Positions 9,541 to 18,876 of a stretch of DNA of 64,000 nt are shown here, in pieces. Each line of letters opens with the position of its first letter. Position 1 is the first letter of the stretch. The translations under genes were made by a program, and so were the position numbers. The notes under the pieces are model-generated. The model was not told the DNA's origin. It worked only from the letters and a program-made list of their open reading frames with translations, and ran no database searches. Source of the stretch: Candidatus Gastranaerophilales bacterium (GTDB taxonomy: Bacteria; Cyanobacteriota; Vampirovibrionia; Gastranaerophilales; Gastranaerophilaceae); contig CALVBT010000007.1 in assembly GCA_944325885.1 (NCBI GenBank), positions 23,965 to 87,964 of the forward strand, written 5' to 3'.

Positions 9541-10912
9541 ACGTTTTACGGAAAAAGCAATTAACATAATATCAATGGCTCAAAAAGAAGCTGCTGATTC
9601 AAAGACTTTTAAAATCTATCCGGAGCATATTCTGCTCGGGATACTGCAGACAAAGTCTAATATATGCTCCCGTCTTCTTGCATACGGCGGTATGAATGCA
9701 GACGATTTTAGAGAATATGTTTATGAAAAATACAAAAACATTTCTCACGAATTCAAACACACTAACATTGCTTTTAGTTCCGGCGCACAGTCGCTGATAA
9801 AGCTTGCTTCAGAACTTGCGAAAAAAAACACAAACTCCTATATCATGCCGGAACATCTTCTTCTGGCACTGATACTTAATGCGCAAAAAACACAACCTGC
9901 AGTGCTTGAAGATTTTAAAAGATACGGCACAGATATTGAAAAGCTAAAACTCACGCTCTTAAAACTTATTGCAAAAAATGACAAAAAAAACCAGCTGCAT
10001 CCGGAACTCGAAGTAAAACAAGAAAAAAATGACTACTCCACAGTGCAGTCTATTTTTAAAGACGGCGAGGCAAAAGACATACTGGACAGAGCAGTAGCAA
10101 AACTCACCGCCTCACATTATGAAATCCTCGGCACAGAACAGATTGTGCAATCTATTTTAGAGGACAAAAACTCTGATGTATCAAAACTGCTGGAAGAATC
10201 AGGCGTGGATTTGGACAACTACCTGAGCAAACTGCAGGAAATTTCTTCCCGTCAGGCAGAATTTGAAGAAAAACAGATTATCTTTACGCCGAATGCATTT
10301 AAGACAATGTTCCTTGCTTTTGAAACGGCAAAAGAACTCGGCTCTGCAAACGTAAAGCCTGAACACATTATCCTCGGCGTTTTAAAAGCAAAAAGCGGCA
10401 TTGCCTACAACATTTTTAAAGAACTGAACATAAAAGACGATGAGCTTGCGCACAAAATTATAAAACCGATAGAAAAACAAATGCCCGAAACACTCACAAT
10501 ACTGAGGCTTGCAAAACGTGAAGCCCAGAGCATGAACAGAAACATTGTCGGCAGCGAGTTTATCCTGCTCGGAATAATCGGCGAAGGCGCAGGAATAGGT
10601 GCCAGAGTGCTTTCCCGCCTCGGTGTGACAATAAAAGATGCCAGAATAGAAGTCGAAAGAGTACTCGGCTACGGAAACTCCTACACCTTTGGCGAGTTTG
10701 TATTTTCTGACAGGGCAAAAAAGATTCTGGAGCTTGCCTGGGAAAAAGCTAAAAAACATAAAAATACAAAAATTGCATCAGAAAATCTGCTCTGGGCAAT
10801 TACTCAGACACCGGATTCCGTTGCAATGCAGGTATTATCCAATCTGGGCGTTGATGTGCTGGAGATTAATCAGGGCATACTGACAGAACTCGAATCCATA
10901 AAAAACGAATAA
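9533..10912 (+). CDS. Protein made of tandem Clp_N repeats, no ATPase
   Basis: A 459-residue protein that begins FERFTEKAINIISMAQKEA, essentially the start of ClpC, and then repeats the Clp N-terminal motif without ever reaching an AAA domain. I count about six repeats, seen as (Y/M)PEHxLLG-type cores near residues 34, 108, 195, 280, 350 and 425. In ClpC/ClpA this domain binds adaptors and substrates. A free array might sequester or deliver Clp substrates, or bind arginine-phosphorylated proteins; that is inference. The start is GTG at 9533 (AAAGGAGA just upstream), overlapping the glycosyltransferase stop by 8 nt. The in-frame codon at 9509 is less likely because it has no ribosome site. Confidence 0.85.
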   Translation: MFERFTEKAINIISMAQKEAADSKTFKIYPEHILLGILQTKSNICSRLLAYGGMNADDFREYVYEKYKNISHEFKHTNIAFSSGAQSLIKLASELAKKNTNSYIMPEHLLLALILNAQKTQPAVLEDFKRYGTDIEKLKLTLLKLIAKNDKKNQLHPELEVKQEKNDYSTVQSIFKDGEAKDILDRAVAKLTASHYEILGTEQIVQSILEDKNSDVSKLLEESGVDLDNYLSKLQEISSRQAEFEEKQIIFTPNAFKTMFLAFETAKELGSANVKPEHIILGVLKAKSGIAYNIFKELNIKDDELAHKIIKPIEKQMPETLTILRLAKREAQSMNRNIVGSEFILLGIIGEGAGIGARVLSRLGVTIKDARIEVERVLGYGNSYTFGEFVFSDRAKKILELAWEKAKKHKNTKIASENLLWAITQTPDSVAMQVLSNLGVDVLEINQGILTELESIKNE

Positions 10913-10916
10913 ATTT

Positions 10917-10993
10917 ATATGTCAACTGACTCCGACCACGTAAGAGCCTGCACCTTCTTAGGCAAAGACAAACTCGGACAAACTACACTTCCA
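10917..10993. repeat. Interspersed repeat family 2, copy A (degenerate)
   Basis: Begins with GTCAACTGACTCCGAC, the same 5' end as copies at 24588 and 38770, and keeps related downstream pieces (CCTGCACC, ACTTCC) but is shorter and diverged. It fills the gap between the Clp_N-repeat gene and a minus-strand small gene. Confidence 0.6.
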
Positions 10994-11231
10994 AAAAGAG
11001 CTTTCTGCCTACTATATTTGGTTTTCCGTTATAATAGCCTGCAAAATAACCGCCTCTGACCGGATTATTTTTTCCGTAAAAATTTGAATTAACAGAAGAA
11101 TTAGACATGAAAGGATTTGTACTCTGGCCCTGCGCAAACGGGTTTACTGATGCGGGTCTGACTGAAGTAATGGCTGTAGACTTTGCCGGAGTAAGAGTCT
11201 TTGAAATTAATCCTAACAAATTTTGAATCAT
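10983..11231 (-). CDS. Hypothetical 82-residue protein
   Basis: Unrecognised. The N-terminus MIQNLLGLISKTL is a short amphipathic helix. The middle is rich in Ser, Asn and Pro and looks disordered, and the end carries Gly/Tyr-rich segments (GGYFAGYYNGKPN, then GRKLFLEV). The spacer upstream of its ATG holds AT-rich sequence suitable for a promoter. Its stop sits inside or next to repeat copy A. It could be a small structural or exported protein; nothing in the sequence fixes a function. Confidence 0.5.
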   Translation of the reverse strand: MIQNLLGLISKTLTPAKSTAITSVRPASVNPFAQGQSTNPFMSNSSVNSNFYGKNNPVRGGYFAGYYNGKPNIVGRKLFLEV

Positions 11232-11446
11232 GCTAATCCTTTCTTGGACGGGGAAATTGGCTTTACAATATTGCTGACCGAATCCTAATTTACTAACATT
11301 TCTAATTATAAGAATAAATTAGAACCCGTCATATTTATTATAGTACATTATTAAATTTTGTTAAGCACTTTTTTGCAAAAATCACCCGAAATGCGTATGC
11401 ATAAACGATTTATAAGTGTCAAAATAGTACAAATAGGAGAGAGAAA

Positions 11447-11653
11447 ATGATTAAAAAATGTCCGTTTAATTTTGACGAATGCAATGCAGGATGCGCACTG
11501 TTCATTGCGCCGGATGAGTTGAATGAGTTTGTTTCAAACAGACTCTCGAGCATAGGTGTCTTTAACAGAAATACAGGCATGTGTTCTTTTAAACATCACG
11601 CTCTTGCAAAAAGCAGAGAAATTTTTGAAAAAAGCCAGTCAAATAAGTTTTAA
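11447..11653 (+). CDS. Small cysteine-containing protein
   Basis: A 68-residue protein with a strong ribosome site (AGGAGAGAG) 7 nt before the ATG. Cysteines at about positions 5, 11, 15 and 47 (KCPFNFDECNAGCALF, then GMCSFKHH) with two histidines close by suggest a small metal-binding or iron-sulfur fold. It stands alone between a long AT-rich spacer and the 328-residue gene. The good ribosome site and cysteine pattern make it likely real; the function is unknown. Confidence 0.7.
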   Translation: MIKKCPFNFDECNAGCALFIAPDELNEFVSNRLSSIGVFNRNTGMCSFKHHALAKSREIFEKSQSNKF

Positions 11654-11746
11654 AAAACACACACAGGCATAGATTTTTGTTCACTATACAAAAAAATATA
11701 TTATACTGTTTAATATAGTGTCATTGCCAACAACATCAGGTGCAAG

Positions 11747-12733
11747 ATGAGTGATTTAAGCCTCGGACAATTTTTAAAAAACGTTTTTGACTACAGCACG
11801 GGCAAACCTGTCCAGCAGCAGCCGGGCAAAGTTGCAAACGAAAATTTTCAGCGTGCGCAAAACGAAACAATGAAAATGGTGCAGCAAACAGCACAAAACA
11901 TTACCCAAAACTTTGTGCAGCAGCAAAATATCCTGCAGACACAAATGATGCTGAAAGAACTCTCACGCACGGAACAATCCTGGCTGATGAAACACATGTT
12001 CGATTTTCCGGAAAATATTGCACAGCTGTTGGAACAAATTGTCACAAACGGCAAAACAGTTTCCGCACAGGAGCTTGCTTCTTTGATGAAACAGGAGCTT
12101 GATATTTCAAAAATCCTTGTTCTCCTGCAAACAAACGGCAAAACCGCTCTTGAAAAGGTTGCAAAAATGATTGCAACAATGAACCAATCAGGGATTTTTA
12201 ACACACAGCAGCTAAAAGAAATGTCCGTGCTGATAAATGCCTGCATACCCGCAAACGATGCCAGCCAGACACAGATTTTAAAAAGTTTGATGATTATGTA
12301 TCTTCCCTGGCTTCCCATAAATGAAAGCGTAGGGTTCAATTTTGGTGCAGATTCCGCACAGGAAGGACAAAAAGGTGCAGGCGAAGACACTATCACGATT
12401 TTGATTACCACAAAAACCTTCGGCCTTGTAAAAATATTTTTGTTTATGTCAGACAACGGCTGCAATATGGACATAAACTGTTCACAAGAATTTCCCAAAG
12501 ACCGCTTTAACGAAGCGATAAAAGGCGAAAACGCTCTCCACCTCAACGAAGAGCCTGTCTATACAGTCAGAAAAACGCCCGAAGAAAACACTGCCTCGGA
12601 ACTTAAGGTAGAATTTTCCAAATCAGCAAAAATCACACCGCAGCTGTTGATTATTGTCCACACAATTATCAAAATCGTCACAGAGTTGGACAATTCAGGC
12701 TCGCTTGCTGAAAAAAGAAAAGAAAACCTCTAA
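11747..12733 (+). CDS. Hypothetical protein, possible distant FliK-like C-terminal domain
   Basis: A 328-residue protein with no signal peptide. Residues 1-70 are Gln/Asn-rich and helical, and residues 70-190 form a run of helices. A beta-rich module follows at about 215-260, containing TILITTKTFGLVKIFLFM and then NMDINCSQEF. That layout, with LMIMYLPWLP just before it, resembles the C-terminal Flg_hook domain of FliK-type proteins (small beta strands around an LGxVxV-like core). The resemblance is by eye and weak. The clear fliK elsewhere in the window would make this a second, variant protein. It sits between a small Cys protein and ileS. Confidence 0.6.
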   Translation: MSDLSLGQFLKNVFDYSTGKPVQQQPGKVANENFQRAQNETMKMVQQTAQNITQNFVQQQNILQTQMMLKELSRTEQSWLMKHMFDFPENIAQLLEQIVTNGKTVSAQELASLMKQELDISKILVLLQTNGKTALEKVAKMIATMNQSGIFNTQQLKEMSVLINACIPANDASQTQILKSLMIMYLPWLPINESVGFNFGADSAQEGQKGAGEDTITILITTKTFGLVKIFLFMSDNGCNMDINCSQEFPKDRFNEAIKGENALHLNEEPVYTVRKTPEENTASELKVEFSKSAKITPQLLIIVHTIIKIVTELDNSGSLAEKRKENL

Positions 12734-12835
12734 ATTTCATATCGCAAAAGCCCTATAACTATATGAAAAATTTTGCTTCTAAATCTTTTTAATATAAAAT
12801 TATTTATTATGGGATAAAAGAATAAAGGATAAAAA

Positions 12836-15661
12836 ATGTCTGATAAAAAAGAATTTGAATTTAAAGATACCCTGAACCTGCCGAAAACTACTCTTGCCAT
12901 GCGTGCAAATGCACCCGTAAGAGAGATAGAAATTCAAGATTTTTGGGAAATGCACAAGATTTATGAAAAAAACCTTGCACAAAGAAGCATTGACAACAAA
13001 TTTGTACTCCACGACGGCCCGCCGTATTTGAGTTCTCCAAAAATCCATATCGGTACTGCTTTAAATAAAATTCTCAAAGATATTTTAACAAAATACAAAG
13101 CCCAATCAGGCTACTATTCACCATACGTACCGGGCTATGACGGACACGGTCTGCCTATCGAAAACGCTGTTGTAAAAACTATCGAAGGCGGAAGAGAAGC
13201 CGTTACAAAAGGTGAACTCAGAGCAAAATGCAGAGAGTTTGCTATGAAAAACCTGAAAGGTCAGGAAGAAGACTTCCGCCGTCTGGGTGTTTGGGGCAAC
13301 TGGGAACATCCTTATGTAACGATTGATCCGGAAATCGAAGCCGAACAGGTAAGAATTTTTGGCGAAATGTATCAAAAAGGTTATATAGAAAAAGGGCTGA
13401 AACCGGTTTACTGGTGTCCTCACTGCGAAACCGCTCTGGCAGAAGCAGAGGTGGAATACGCTGACCATACATCTACTGCGATTTATGTAAAATTCCAGTT
13501 TGTTGCAGAAGATGAGGCTCTTATCTACAAAAAAGCCGGCGTAGAAACAGACAAAATTTTATCCGCTGTAATCTGGACAACTACTCCGTGGACAATTCCG
13601 TCCAACCTTGCAATAAGCGTAAATGACAAATTTGAATATTCGCTTGTTGAATACGTTGACGAAGTCTACCTCATCGCTTCGGAACTCGTTCCTTCTTTTG
13701 TAAAAGATGCAGAACTCAACGAAGCTGATATCAGAATCCTCGGAACAATCAAAGGCAAAGAGCTGGAAAACCTCAAAACACAACATCCGCTCTATGACAG
13801 ATTCAGCCCGATACTGTGCGGCTCTCACGTTACACTGGATGCCGGTACCGGCTGCGTACACACAGCCCCCGGACACGGTCTGGAAGACTGGGAAGTATGC
13901 CAGAGATACGGTATAGAGGTACTTTCACCTCTCGATGCAAAAGGTGTATGGACTGACGAAATTCCTGATATGCAGGGCAAATACTACGAAGACGGAAACA
14001 AAATTGTCATCGAAAGATTGAACAAAGCTCTTGCATTGATTTCTCAAAAAGAAATCACTCACAGCTACCCTCACTGCTGGAGATGTAAAAAACCCGTAAT
14101 CTACAGAGCAACACCTCAATGGTTTGTAAAAGTAGACAGATTCCGTCGTGCAGCATTAAGAGAAATAAGCAATGTTCAATGGATTCCCGCATCAGGCGAA
14201 CAGAGAATTTCTAACATGGTAGAATCCCGCTCTGACTGGTGTATTTCAAGACAGAGAGTCTGGGGTGTGCCGATACCTGTATTCTACTGCAAAGACTGCG
14301 GACAGGAGATTGTTACACCTGCTACCATTGACAAACTCGCTCGCACTATCGAAAAAGAATCCTCTGATGTCTGGGTTAAAATGCCTGCAAAATACCTTTT
14401 GCCGACTGCGTTCAAATGCCCTCACTGCGGCAGCAGAAATTTTGCAAAAGAAAAAGACATCATGGATGTCTGGTTTGATTCAGGTATCACTCACAGAGCA
14501 GTAGTAGAAAAAAGACACAAAGAACTCGGACACCTGCCTGTAGAAATGTATCTTGAAGGTTCTGACCAGCACAGAGGCTGGTTCCAGTCCTCGCTGCTCA
14601 CTGCTGTTGCAACATCAGGCAGAGCGCCTTATTTGACTGTTCTGACACACGGTTTTGTTCTCGACGGCGAAGGCCGCAAGATGAGCAAATCCCTCGGAAA
14701 CACAGTTGCTCCTCAAGATATCATAAAACTCTACGGTGCAGACGTATTGAGGCTGTGGGCTGCTTCCGTTGATTACAGAAACGACGTAAAAATAGGCGAA
14801 ACAGCTATAAAACAGATGGTAGAAATCTTCAAAAAGATGAGAAACACATCAAGATTTTTACTCGGCAACCTCTATGACTTTGACCCGATAGCAGATTATG
14901 TTTACTACAAAGACCTTAAAGCCATAGACAAATTTGCACTGCACAAGCTTAATACGCTTATTGCAAACGTTACAGAAGCATTTGACAATTACGAATTCTA
15001 CAAATACTTCCAGCATTTGCAAAACTTTGCTGCAGCTGATTTGAGTTCTTTCTACCTTGATATTGTAAAAGACAGACTCTACACAGCAGGCAAAAAATCA
15101 CTCTCAAGACGTGCATGCCAGACAGTATTGTATGAAATTTCACAAGCACTGACAAGAATGCTCGCTCCTGTTATGCCGCATCAGGCTGAAGACATCTGGC
15201 AAAATACTCCGGAAAAACAACAGGACGGACTTGAAAGTATTCTGCTTTCTGACTGGCCGATGACAAATGCAAAATGGGTAAACGAAAAACTCGAAGCAGA
15301 ATTTTCAAAAATTCTTAAACTAAGAGAAATCGTTTCCAAAGCAATTGAGCCTCTGAGAGCAGACAAACTGGTCGGCAGCTCTTTAGAAGTTGCTGTTCAC
15401 ATTCAAGGCGGCGATGAAGCATTGCTCAAAAAATATGCAGACGAGCTGTCCAACATCTTTATTACATCGCAGGCATATTTGACAGACAAAAAACCTGCTC
15501 ATGTCTTGAATGAATACAAAGAAGATGACTACACAATCTATGTAACAAATGCAGAAGGCGAAAAATGCGACCGCTGCTGGAAATACCGCAAACTCATCGA
15601 CATCGGTGAACACGGAAAAATCTGTAAAGATTGTGTAAACGCAATAAACGGTAAAGACTAA
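12836..15661 (+). CDS. ileS: Isoleucyl-tRNA synthetase
   Basis: Class I aminoacyl-tRNA synthetase of 941 residues. The HIGH-type signature appears as SPKIHIGTALNK (near residue 69), the editing domain contains TTPWTIPSNLA, and the KMSKS loop is GRKMSKSLGN (near residue 614). The C-terminus ends in a zinc finger, CDRCWKYR followed by CKDC, typical of the bacterial short (type 1) enzyme. The start is ATG at 12836 with AAAGGAT upstream. A strong terminator follows 20 nt after the stop, so the gene ends its transcript. Confidence 0.98.
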   Translation: MSDKKEFEFKDTLNLPKTTLAMRANAPVREIEIQDFWEMHKIYEKNLAQRSIDNKFVLHDGPPYLSSPKIHIGTALNKILKDILTKYKAQSGYYSPYVPGYDGHGLPIENAVVKTIEGGREAVTKGELRAKCREFAMKNLKGQEEDFRRLGVWGNWEHPYVTIDPEIEAEQVRIFGEMYQKGYIEKGLKPVYWCPHCETALAEAEVEYADHTSTAIYVKFQFVAEDEALIYKKAGVETDKILSAVIWTTTPWTIPSNLAISVNDKFEYSLVEYVDEVYLIASELVPSFVKDAELNEADIRILGTIKGKELENLKTQHPLYDRFSPILCGSHVTLDAGTGCVHTAPGHGLEDWEVCQRYGIEVLSPLDAKGVWTDEIPDMQGKYYEDGNKIVIERLNKALALISQKEITHSYPHCWRCKKPVIYRATPQWFVKVDRFRRAALREISNVQWIPASGEQRISNMVESRSDWCISRQRVWGVPIPVFYCKDCGQEIVTPATIDKLARTIEKESSDVWVKMPAKYLLPTAFKCPHCGSRNFAKEKDIMDVWFDSGITHRAVVEKRHKELGHLPVEMYLEGSDQHRGWFQSSLLTAVATSGRAPYLTVLTHGFVLDGEGRKMSKSLGNTVAPQDIIKLYGADVLRLWAASVDYRNDVKIGETAIKQMVEIFKKMRNTSRFLLGNLYDFDPIADYVYYKDLKAIDKFALHKLNTLIANVTEAFDNYEFYKYFQHLQNFAAADLSSFYLDIVKDRLYTAGKKSLSRRACQTVLYEISQALTRMLAPVMPHQAEDIWQNTPEKQQDGLESILLSDWPMTNAKWVNEKLEAEFSKILKLREIVSKAIEPLRADKLVGSSLEVAVHIQGGDEALLKKYADELSNIFITSQAYLTDKKPAHVLNEYKEDDYTIYVTNAEGEKCDRCWKYRKLIDIGEHGKICKDCVNAINGKD

Positions 15662-15679
15662 ATAAAAATAAATACAAAA

Positions 15680-15715
15680 AACAGGGTGAAGCTTTTTGCC
15701 GCACCCTGTTTTTTT
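15680..15715 (+). terminator. Rho-independent terminator of ileS
   Basis: AACAGGGTG (15680-15688) pairs with CACCCTGTT (15702-15710), and a run of seven T residues follows. Confidence 0.9.
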
Positions 15716-15740
15716 AATTCTTATTTTTAGTTACTTTCAC

Positions 15741-15887
15741 TTAAATCGTAGCAAAAGTAATGGCATAAAGTGCAACTATAGCAATAGCACTCAGCATTAT
15801 CCAGCCGTTGATTACCGGATGCTGGTTTGCAAAAACATCTGCTATAGTAAACTTTCTTTCGCTAAAATCTGCTGAATTTGTTTTCAT
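15741..15887 (-). CDS. Small single-helix membrane protein (48 aa)
   Basis: A 48-residue frame starting MKTNSADFSERKFTIADVF with a polar N-terminal half and one hydrophobic helix (about residues 28-46, WIMLSAIAIVALYAI) at the C-terminus. The sequence looks like a genuine small membrane peptide rather than a shadow, because no gene lies opposite it and the charge pattern is N-in. It lies alone between the ileS terminator and pgpH, transcribed the other way. A weak purine stretch precedes the ATG. The role is unknown. Confidence 0.55.
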   Translation of the reverse strand: MKTNSADFSERKFTIADVFANQHPVINGWIMLSAIAIVALYAITFATI

Positions 15888-16114
15888 AATAAACACGCTC
15901 TTTTCTAATATCTTCTTTCTTAACTGAGTTTTGGATGGTTATAAATTTATTAATAGTCTACATGATGATTGTATCGTTTTTAGATTCATTTACATCAACT
16001 GTTTATATTATTTAATTACAATCTCAGACAGCCCCTACTCCTACGGTAGGATTGTTTTTATCAGTGTAAGTATTAAAATATCTATGATTAAAATAATTAT
16101 AATGAGATGTTTAT

Positions 16115-18367
16115 ATGAGAAAAATTCAACTTATTAACCTGCTTGCAGACACATTTTCGTCTTCAAAAGTAATCAACCTGCTGATTTTTATAACATTTGC
16201 AATAGTTATGACAGCAGCACTCGGAGCCAGATATTATCTGTTCCAGAGCATAATAGCCGATGACGGCACGAGCAAACGTGACATTGTTGCGCCAAAGACA
16301 ATAAAAGTCATCGATACTTTTAAGACCGAACAAAACAAAAAAGAAATCGCCCAGAAGGTAGAGCCTATCCTCACTCCGGCAGAAGATTCTTATATAAAAA
16401 ACAACTATGCAATGCTCGTAAAATCTATTGAACAAATCAGAGCAAAACAAACAAACTACACACAAAAAAAAGAGGAAATGAGCCTGCTGTTTGACTTTGA
16501 AAACAACAGCTACAAAGATTACATCCTCAATTATCTGATAAATTCTAACGACGAAAGACTGCACAATACCCTTACAAAAGCGGCAAAAACACTATCTAAT
16601 GTACTCAATCAAGGTGTTACGGAAAAAGACTTTGAAAAGAACAACCTTTCTTCTCTTATCTTGAGAAACACCCACTTTGAAACATCAAAAGGAGAAATCC
16701 GTGTTATTTCCGCACTGTTAGAACAGGTCATTGTGCCTAACATGGTTTTTGACGAGGCAGCGACAGAGCTTGCCAAAAAAAATGCGATAAACTCCATTGC
16801 ACCTACAGTCGTAAAATTTGAAAAAGGCGACAAAATTGTCTTTGCAGGCGAACCTGTCACCCGTGTGAAAAAAGATGCACTGCAAAAAGCAGGATATAAC
16901 ATTCTGGAACTCAACACAAAAGGTGTAATCGGTATATTCGCCCTCGTGTGCATGGGTGTTATTACATTTATGTATTACCTTTTGTATTACGAAAAACAGT
17001 TTGTCACAAAGAACTACCTTTCCGTAATAGGGCTTCTTGCCATACTGATGTCTGCTCTGGCGGCTGTTCTGCCTGCGGGGGCATCGTTCTATTTTCTGCC
17101 GTTTCCGGCAATTGCTGTATTGATTGCTGTTTTTACAAACTCCAGAGTCGCAATCAACACAACAACTATTTTGATTACAATAATTTCACTTGTGGAACAA
17201 ATTCCTATACAACCTGCTGCAGTGTTTATCATTGCATGTCTTGTTGCTTCCATATCAATATCAAAAGTACGCTATTCAAGAAGATTTGACCTTATCAAAA
17301 TCGGCGGCGAAATCGGTTTTTCAATGCTGTTTTTGATACTGATTATTTATTTAATAGAAAACTCAATAAATCCTATAGATTCCGTCTTTGTCTGGACAAA
17401 CACAATCATAGGTACAGCCAACGGCCTTTTGTCAGGGATTATTGTTCTCGGTATTATTCCGCTTTTTGAAAGCATGTTCAAACTGGTCACTCCGTATGGA
17501 CTGGCAGAACTCGCTGACAACAACCAGCCGCTTTTAAAAAGATTGCAGTTTGAAGCACCGGGGACTTTTGCACACTGCCTTATGGTAGCAAATCTCTGCG
17601 AAACAGCAGCAGAAGCAATAGGTGCAGACCCTGTTCTCGCCCGTGTGGGTGCGCTTTATCACGACATAGGAAAACTGAAACGTCCTTTGTTCTTTGTAGA
17701 AAACCAGACATATTTCGGTATTGAAAACCCTCACACAAAACTCAATCCAAGATTGAGCAAAATGGTAATCACTGCCCATCCAAAAGACGGTATTGACCTG
17801 GCAAAAGAGTATGGACTTCCTCCTGTTGTCCAGAACTTTATCATTCAACACCACGGTGACTCCATAGCCAGCTATTTTTACAATCAGGCAAAAATGGAAG
17901 AAGGCGCAGACAAAGTTACGGAAGAACAATTCCGTTACACAGGCCCTCGCCCGAATATGAAAGAAACAGCTATTCTTATGATTGCAGACTCTGTAGAATC
18001 TGCTTCAAGAACACTAAAAGAACATTCACAAGAAGAAATTGACGGAATGATTAACAAAATCATCCAGTCAAAACTCAATGACGGCCAACTCTCTGACAGC
18101 CCGCTGACACTCAAAGACCTGAAAACAATTGCTACTGTGTTCAGCAAAAACATCAGAGCAGCTCACCACCAGCGTATAAAATACCACGAAAACATTATTC
18201 AGGAGCTTGAAGAAAAAGCACTGAAAAAGAAATTTGTTGCTCCGGACAAAATCATTACGGACAACGAAGAAAAAATTGAAAAGAAAATCCAAAAACATCT
18301 TCAAAAGTCTGAAGCAAAACAACCGGAAGAAAAAAAAGATAACAATGACAACGAAAAAAGAGATTAA
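16115..18367 (+). CDS. pgpH: 7TM-HD membrane phosphodiesterase (PgpH type, c-di-AMP)
   Basis: A 750-residue protein with a first membrane helix (about residues 18-42), a large extracytoplasmic 7TMR-HDED region (to about 270), a block of about seven helices (about 272-460) and a cytoplasmic HD domain. The metal-binding HD signature is GALYHDIGKLKRP (near residue 513), preceded by TFAHCLMVANL with a further conserved His, and QHHGDS follows. PgpH-type enzymes hydrolyse cyclic di-AMP to pApA. The C-terminal tail is very rich in Lys and Glu. The gene overlaps ybeY by 23 nt, and the pgpH-ybeY-dgkA order is widely conserved. Confidence 0.92.
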   Translation: MRKIQLINLLADTFSSSKVINLLIFITFAIVMTAALGARYYLFQSIIADDGTSKRDIVAPKTIKVIDTFKTEQNKKEIAQKVEPILTPAEDSYIKNNYAMLVKSIEQIRAKQTNYTQKKEEMSLLFDFENNSYKDYILNYLINSNDERLHNTLTKAAKTLSNVLNQGVTEKDFEKNNLSSLILRNTHFETSKGEIRVISALLEQVIVPNMVFDEAATELAKKNAINSIAPTVVKFEKGDKIVFAGEPVTRVKKDALQKAGYNILELNTKGVIGIFALVCMGVITFMYYLLYYEKQFVTKNYLSVIGLLAILMSALAAVLPAGASFYFLPFPAIAVLIAVFTNSRVAINTTTILITIISLVEQIPIQPAAVFIIACLVASISISKVRYSRRFDLIKIGGEIGFSMLFLILIIYLIENSINPIDSVFVWTNTIIGTANGLLSGIIVLGIIPLFESMFKLVTPYGLAELADNNQPLLKRLQFEAPGTFAHCLMVANLCETAAEAIGADPVLARVGALYHDIGKLKRPLFFVENQTYFGIENPHTKLNPRLSKMVITAHPKDGIDLAKEYGLPPVVQNFIIQHHGDSIASYFYNQAKMEEGADKVTEEQFRYTGPRPNMKETAILMIADSVESASRTLKEHSQEEIDGMINKIIQSKLNDGQLSDSPLTLKDLKTIATVFSKNIRAAHHQRIKYHENIIQELEEKALKKKFVAPDKIITDNEEKIEKKIQKHLQKSEAKQPEEKKDNNDNEKRD

Positions 18368-18872
18368 CATCTTTATAGAAAATGCTTACGAAAACTTTGA
18401 ATCACTGCCTGACCTGTCAGAAATGACAAAAGCAGCTGTCAAAATGACTGAGTATTTTCTATCAAAAAAAGATTGGGTACAAAATTCATGCCTTGAGGGA
18501 TATGATTTTGACCTGTTGTATTTTGATGTTGTGCTGACAGACGACGAAAAAATCCACGAGATAAACAAACAATACCGTCAAAAAGATGCGCCTACGGATG
18601 TTATTACTTTTGCAATGTTTGCAGACAGCCCGAAAGAAGAAAGATTTATCTTTAACAATGAAATAAACCTCGGAGAAATAATCATCTCACTGGATACCGC
18701 ACTGGCACAATCAAAAAACGAATGCCACGAAAACAAAACTTTTAAAGACGAATTATATTTCCTGCTTGCCCATGGTATACTACATTTGTTAGGATATGAC
18801 CATCAGGATGAAACAACACTAAAACACATGTGGAATCTCCAGCAGGAGATGATAGAAAATCAAGGGAATTAA
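18345..18872 (+). CDS. ybeY: Endoribonuclease YbeY (rRNA maturation factor)
   Basis: A 175-residue zinc-dependent single-strand RNase involved in 16S 3'-end maturation and ribosome quality control. The catalytic motif HGILHLLGYDH (near residue 142) has the three zinc-ligand histidines, and RQKDAPTDVITF (near residue 80) is the other family block. I chose the ATG at 18345 (MTTKKEINIF). The longer frame back to 18234 adds a Lys-rich stretch that is just the shadow of the pgpH tail. It overlaps pgpH by 23 nt and is followed 4 nt later by dgkA. Confidence 0.95.
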   Translation: MTTKKEINIFIENAYENFESLPDLSEMTKAAVKMTEYFLSKKDWVQNSCLEGYDFDLLYFDVVLTDDEKIHEINKQYRQKDAPTDVITFAMFADSPKEERFIFNNEINLGEIIISLDTALAQSKNECHENKTFKDELYFLLAHGILHLLGYDHQDETTLKHMWNLQQEMIENQGN

Positions 18873-18876
18873 GGAT

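Noticed and set aside
11848..12546. A 232-codon minus-strand frame opposite the 328-residue gene
   Set aside because: Ser/Cys/Phe-rich antisense shadow. The plus-strand frame has a sensible composition and upstream site.
18234..18344. N-terminal extension of ybeY
   Set aside because: It is the pgpH tail read in another frame; the conserved YbeY sequence begins at the ATG at 18345.
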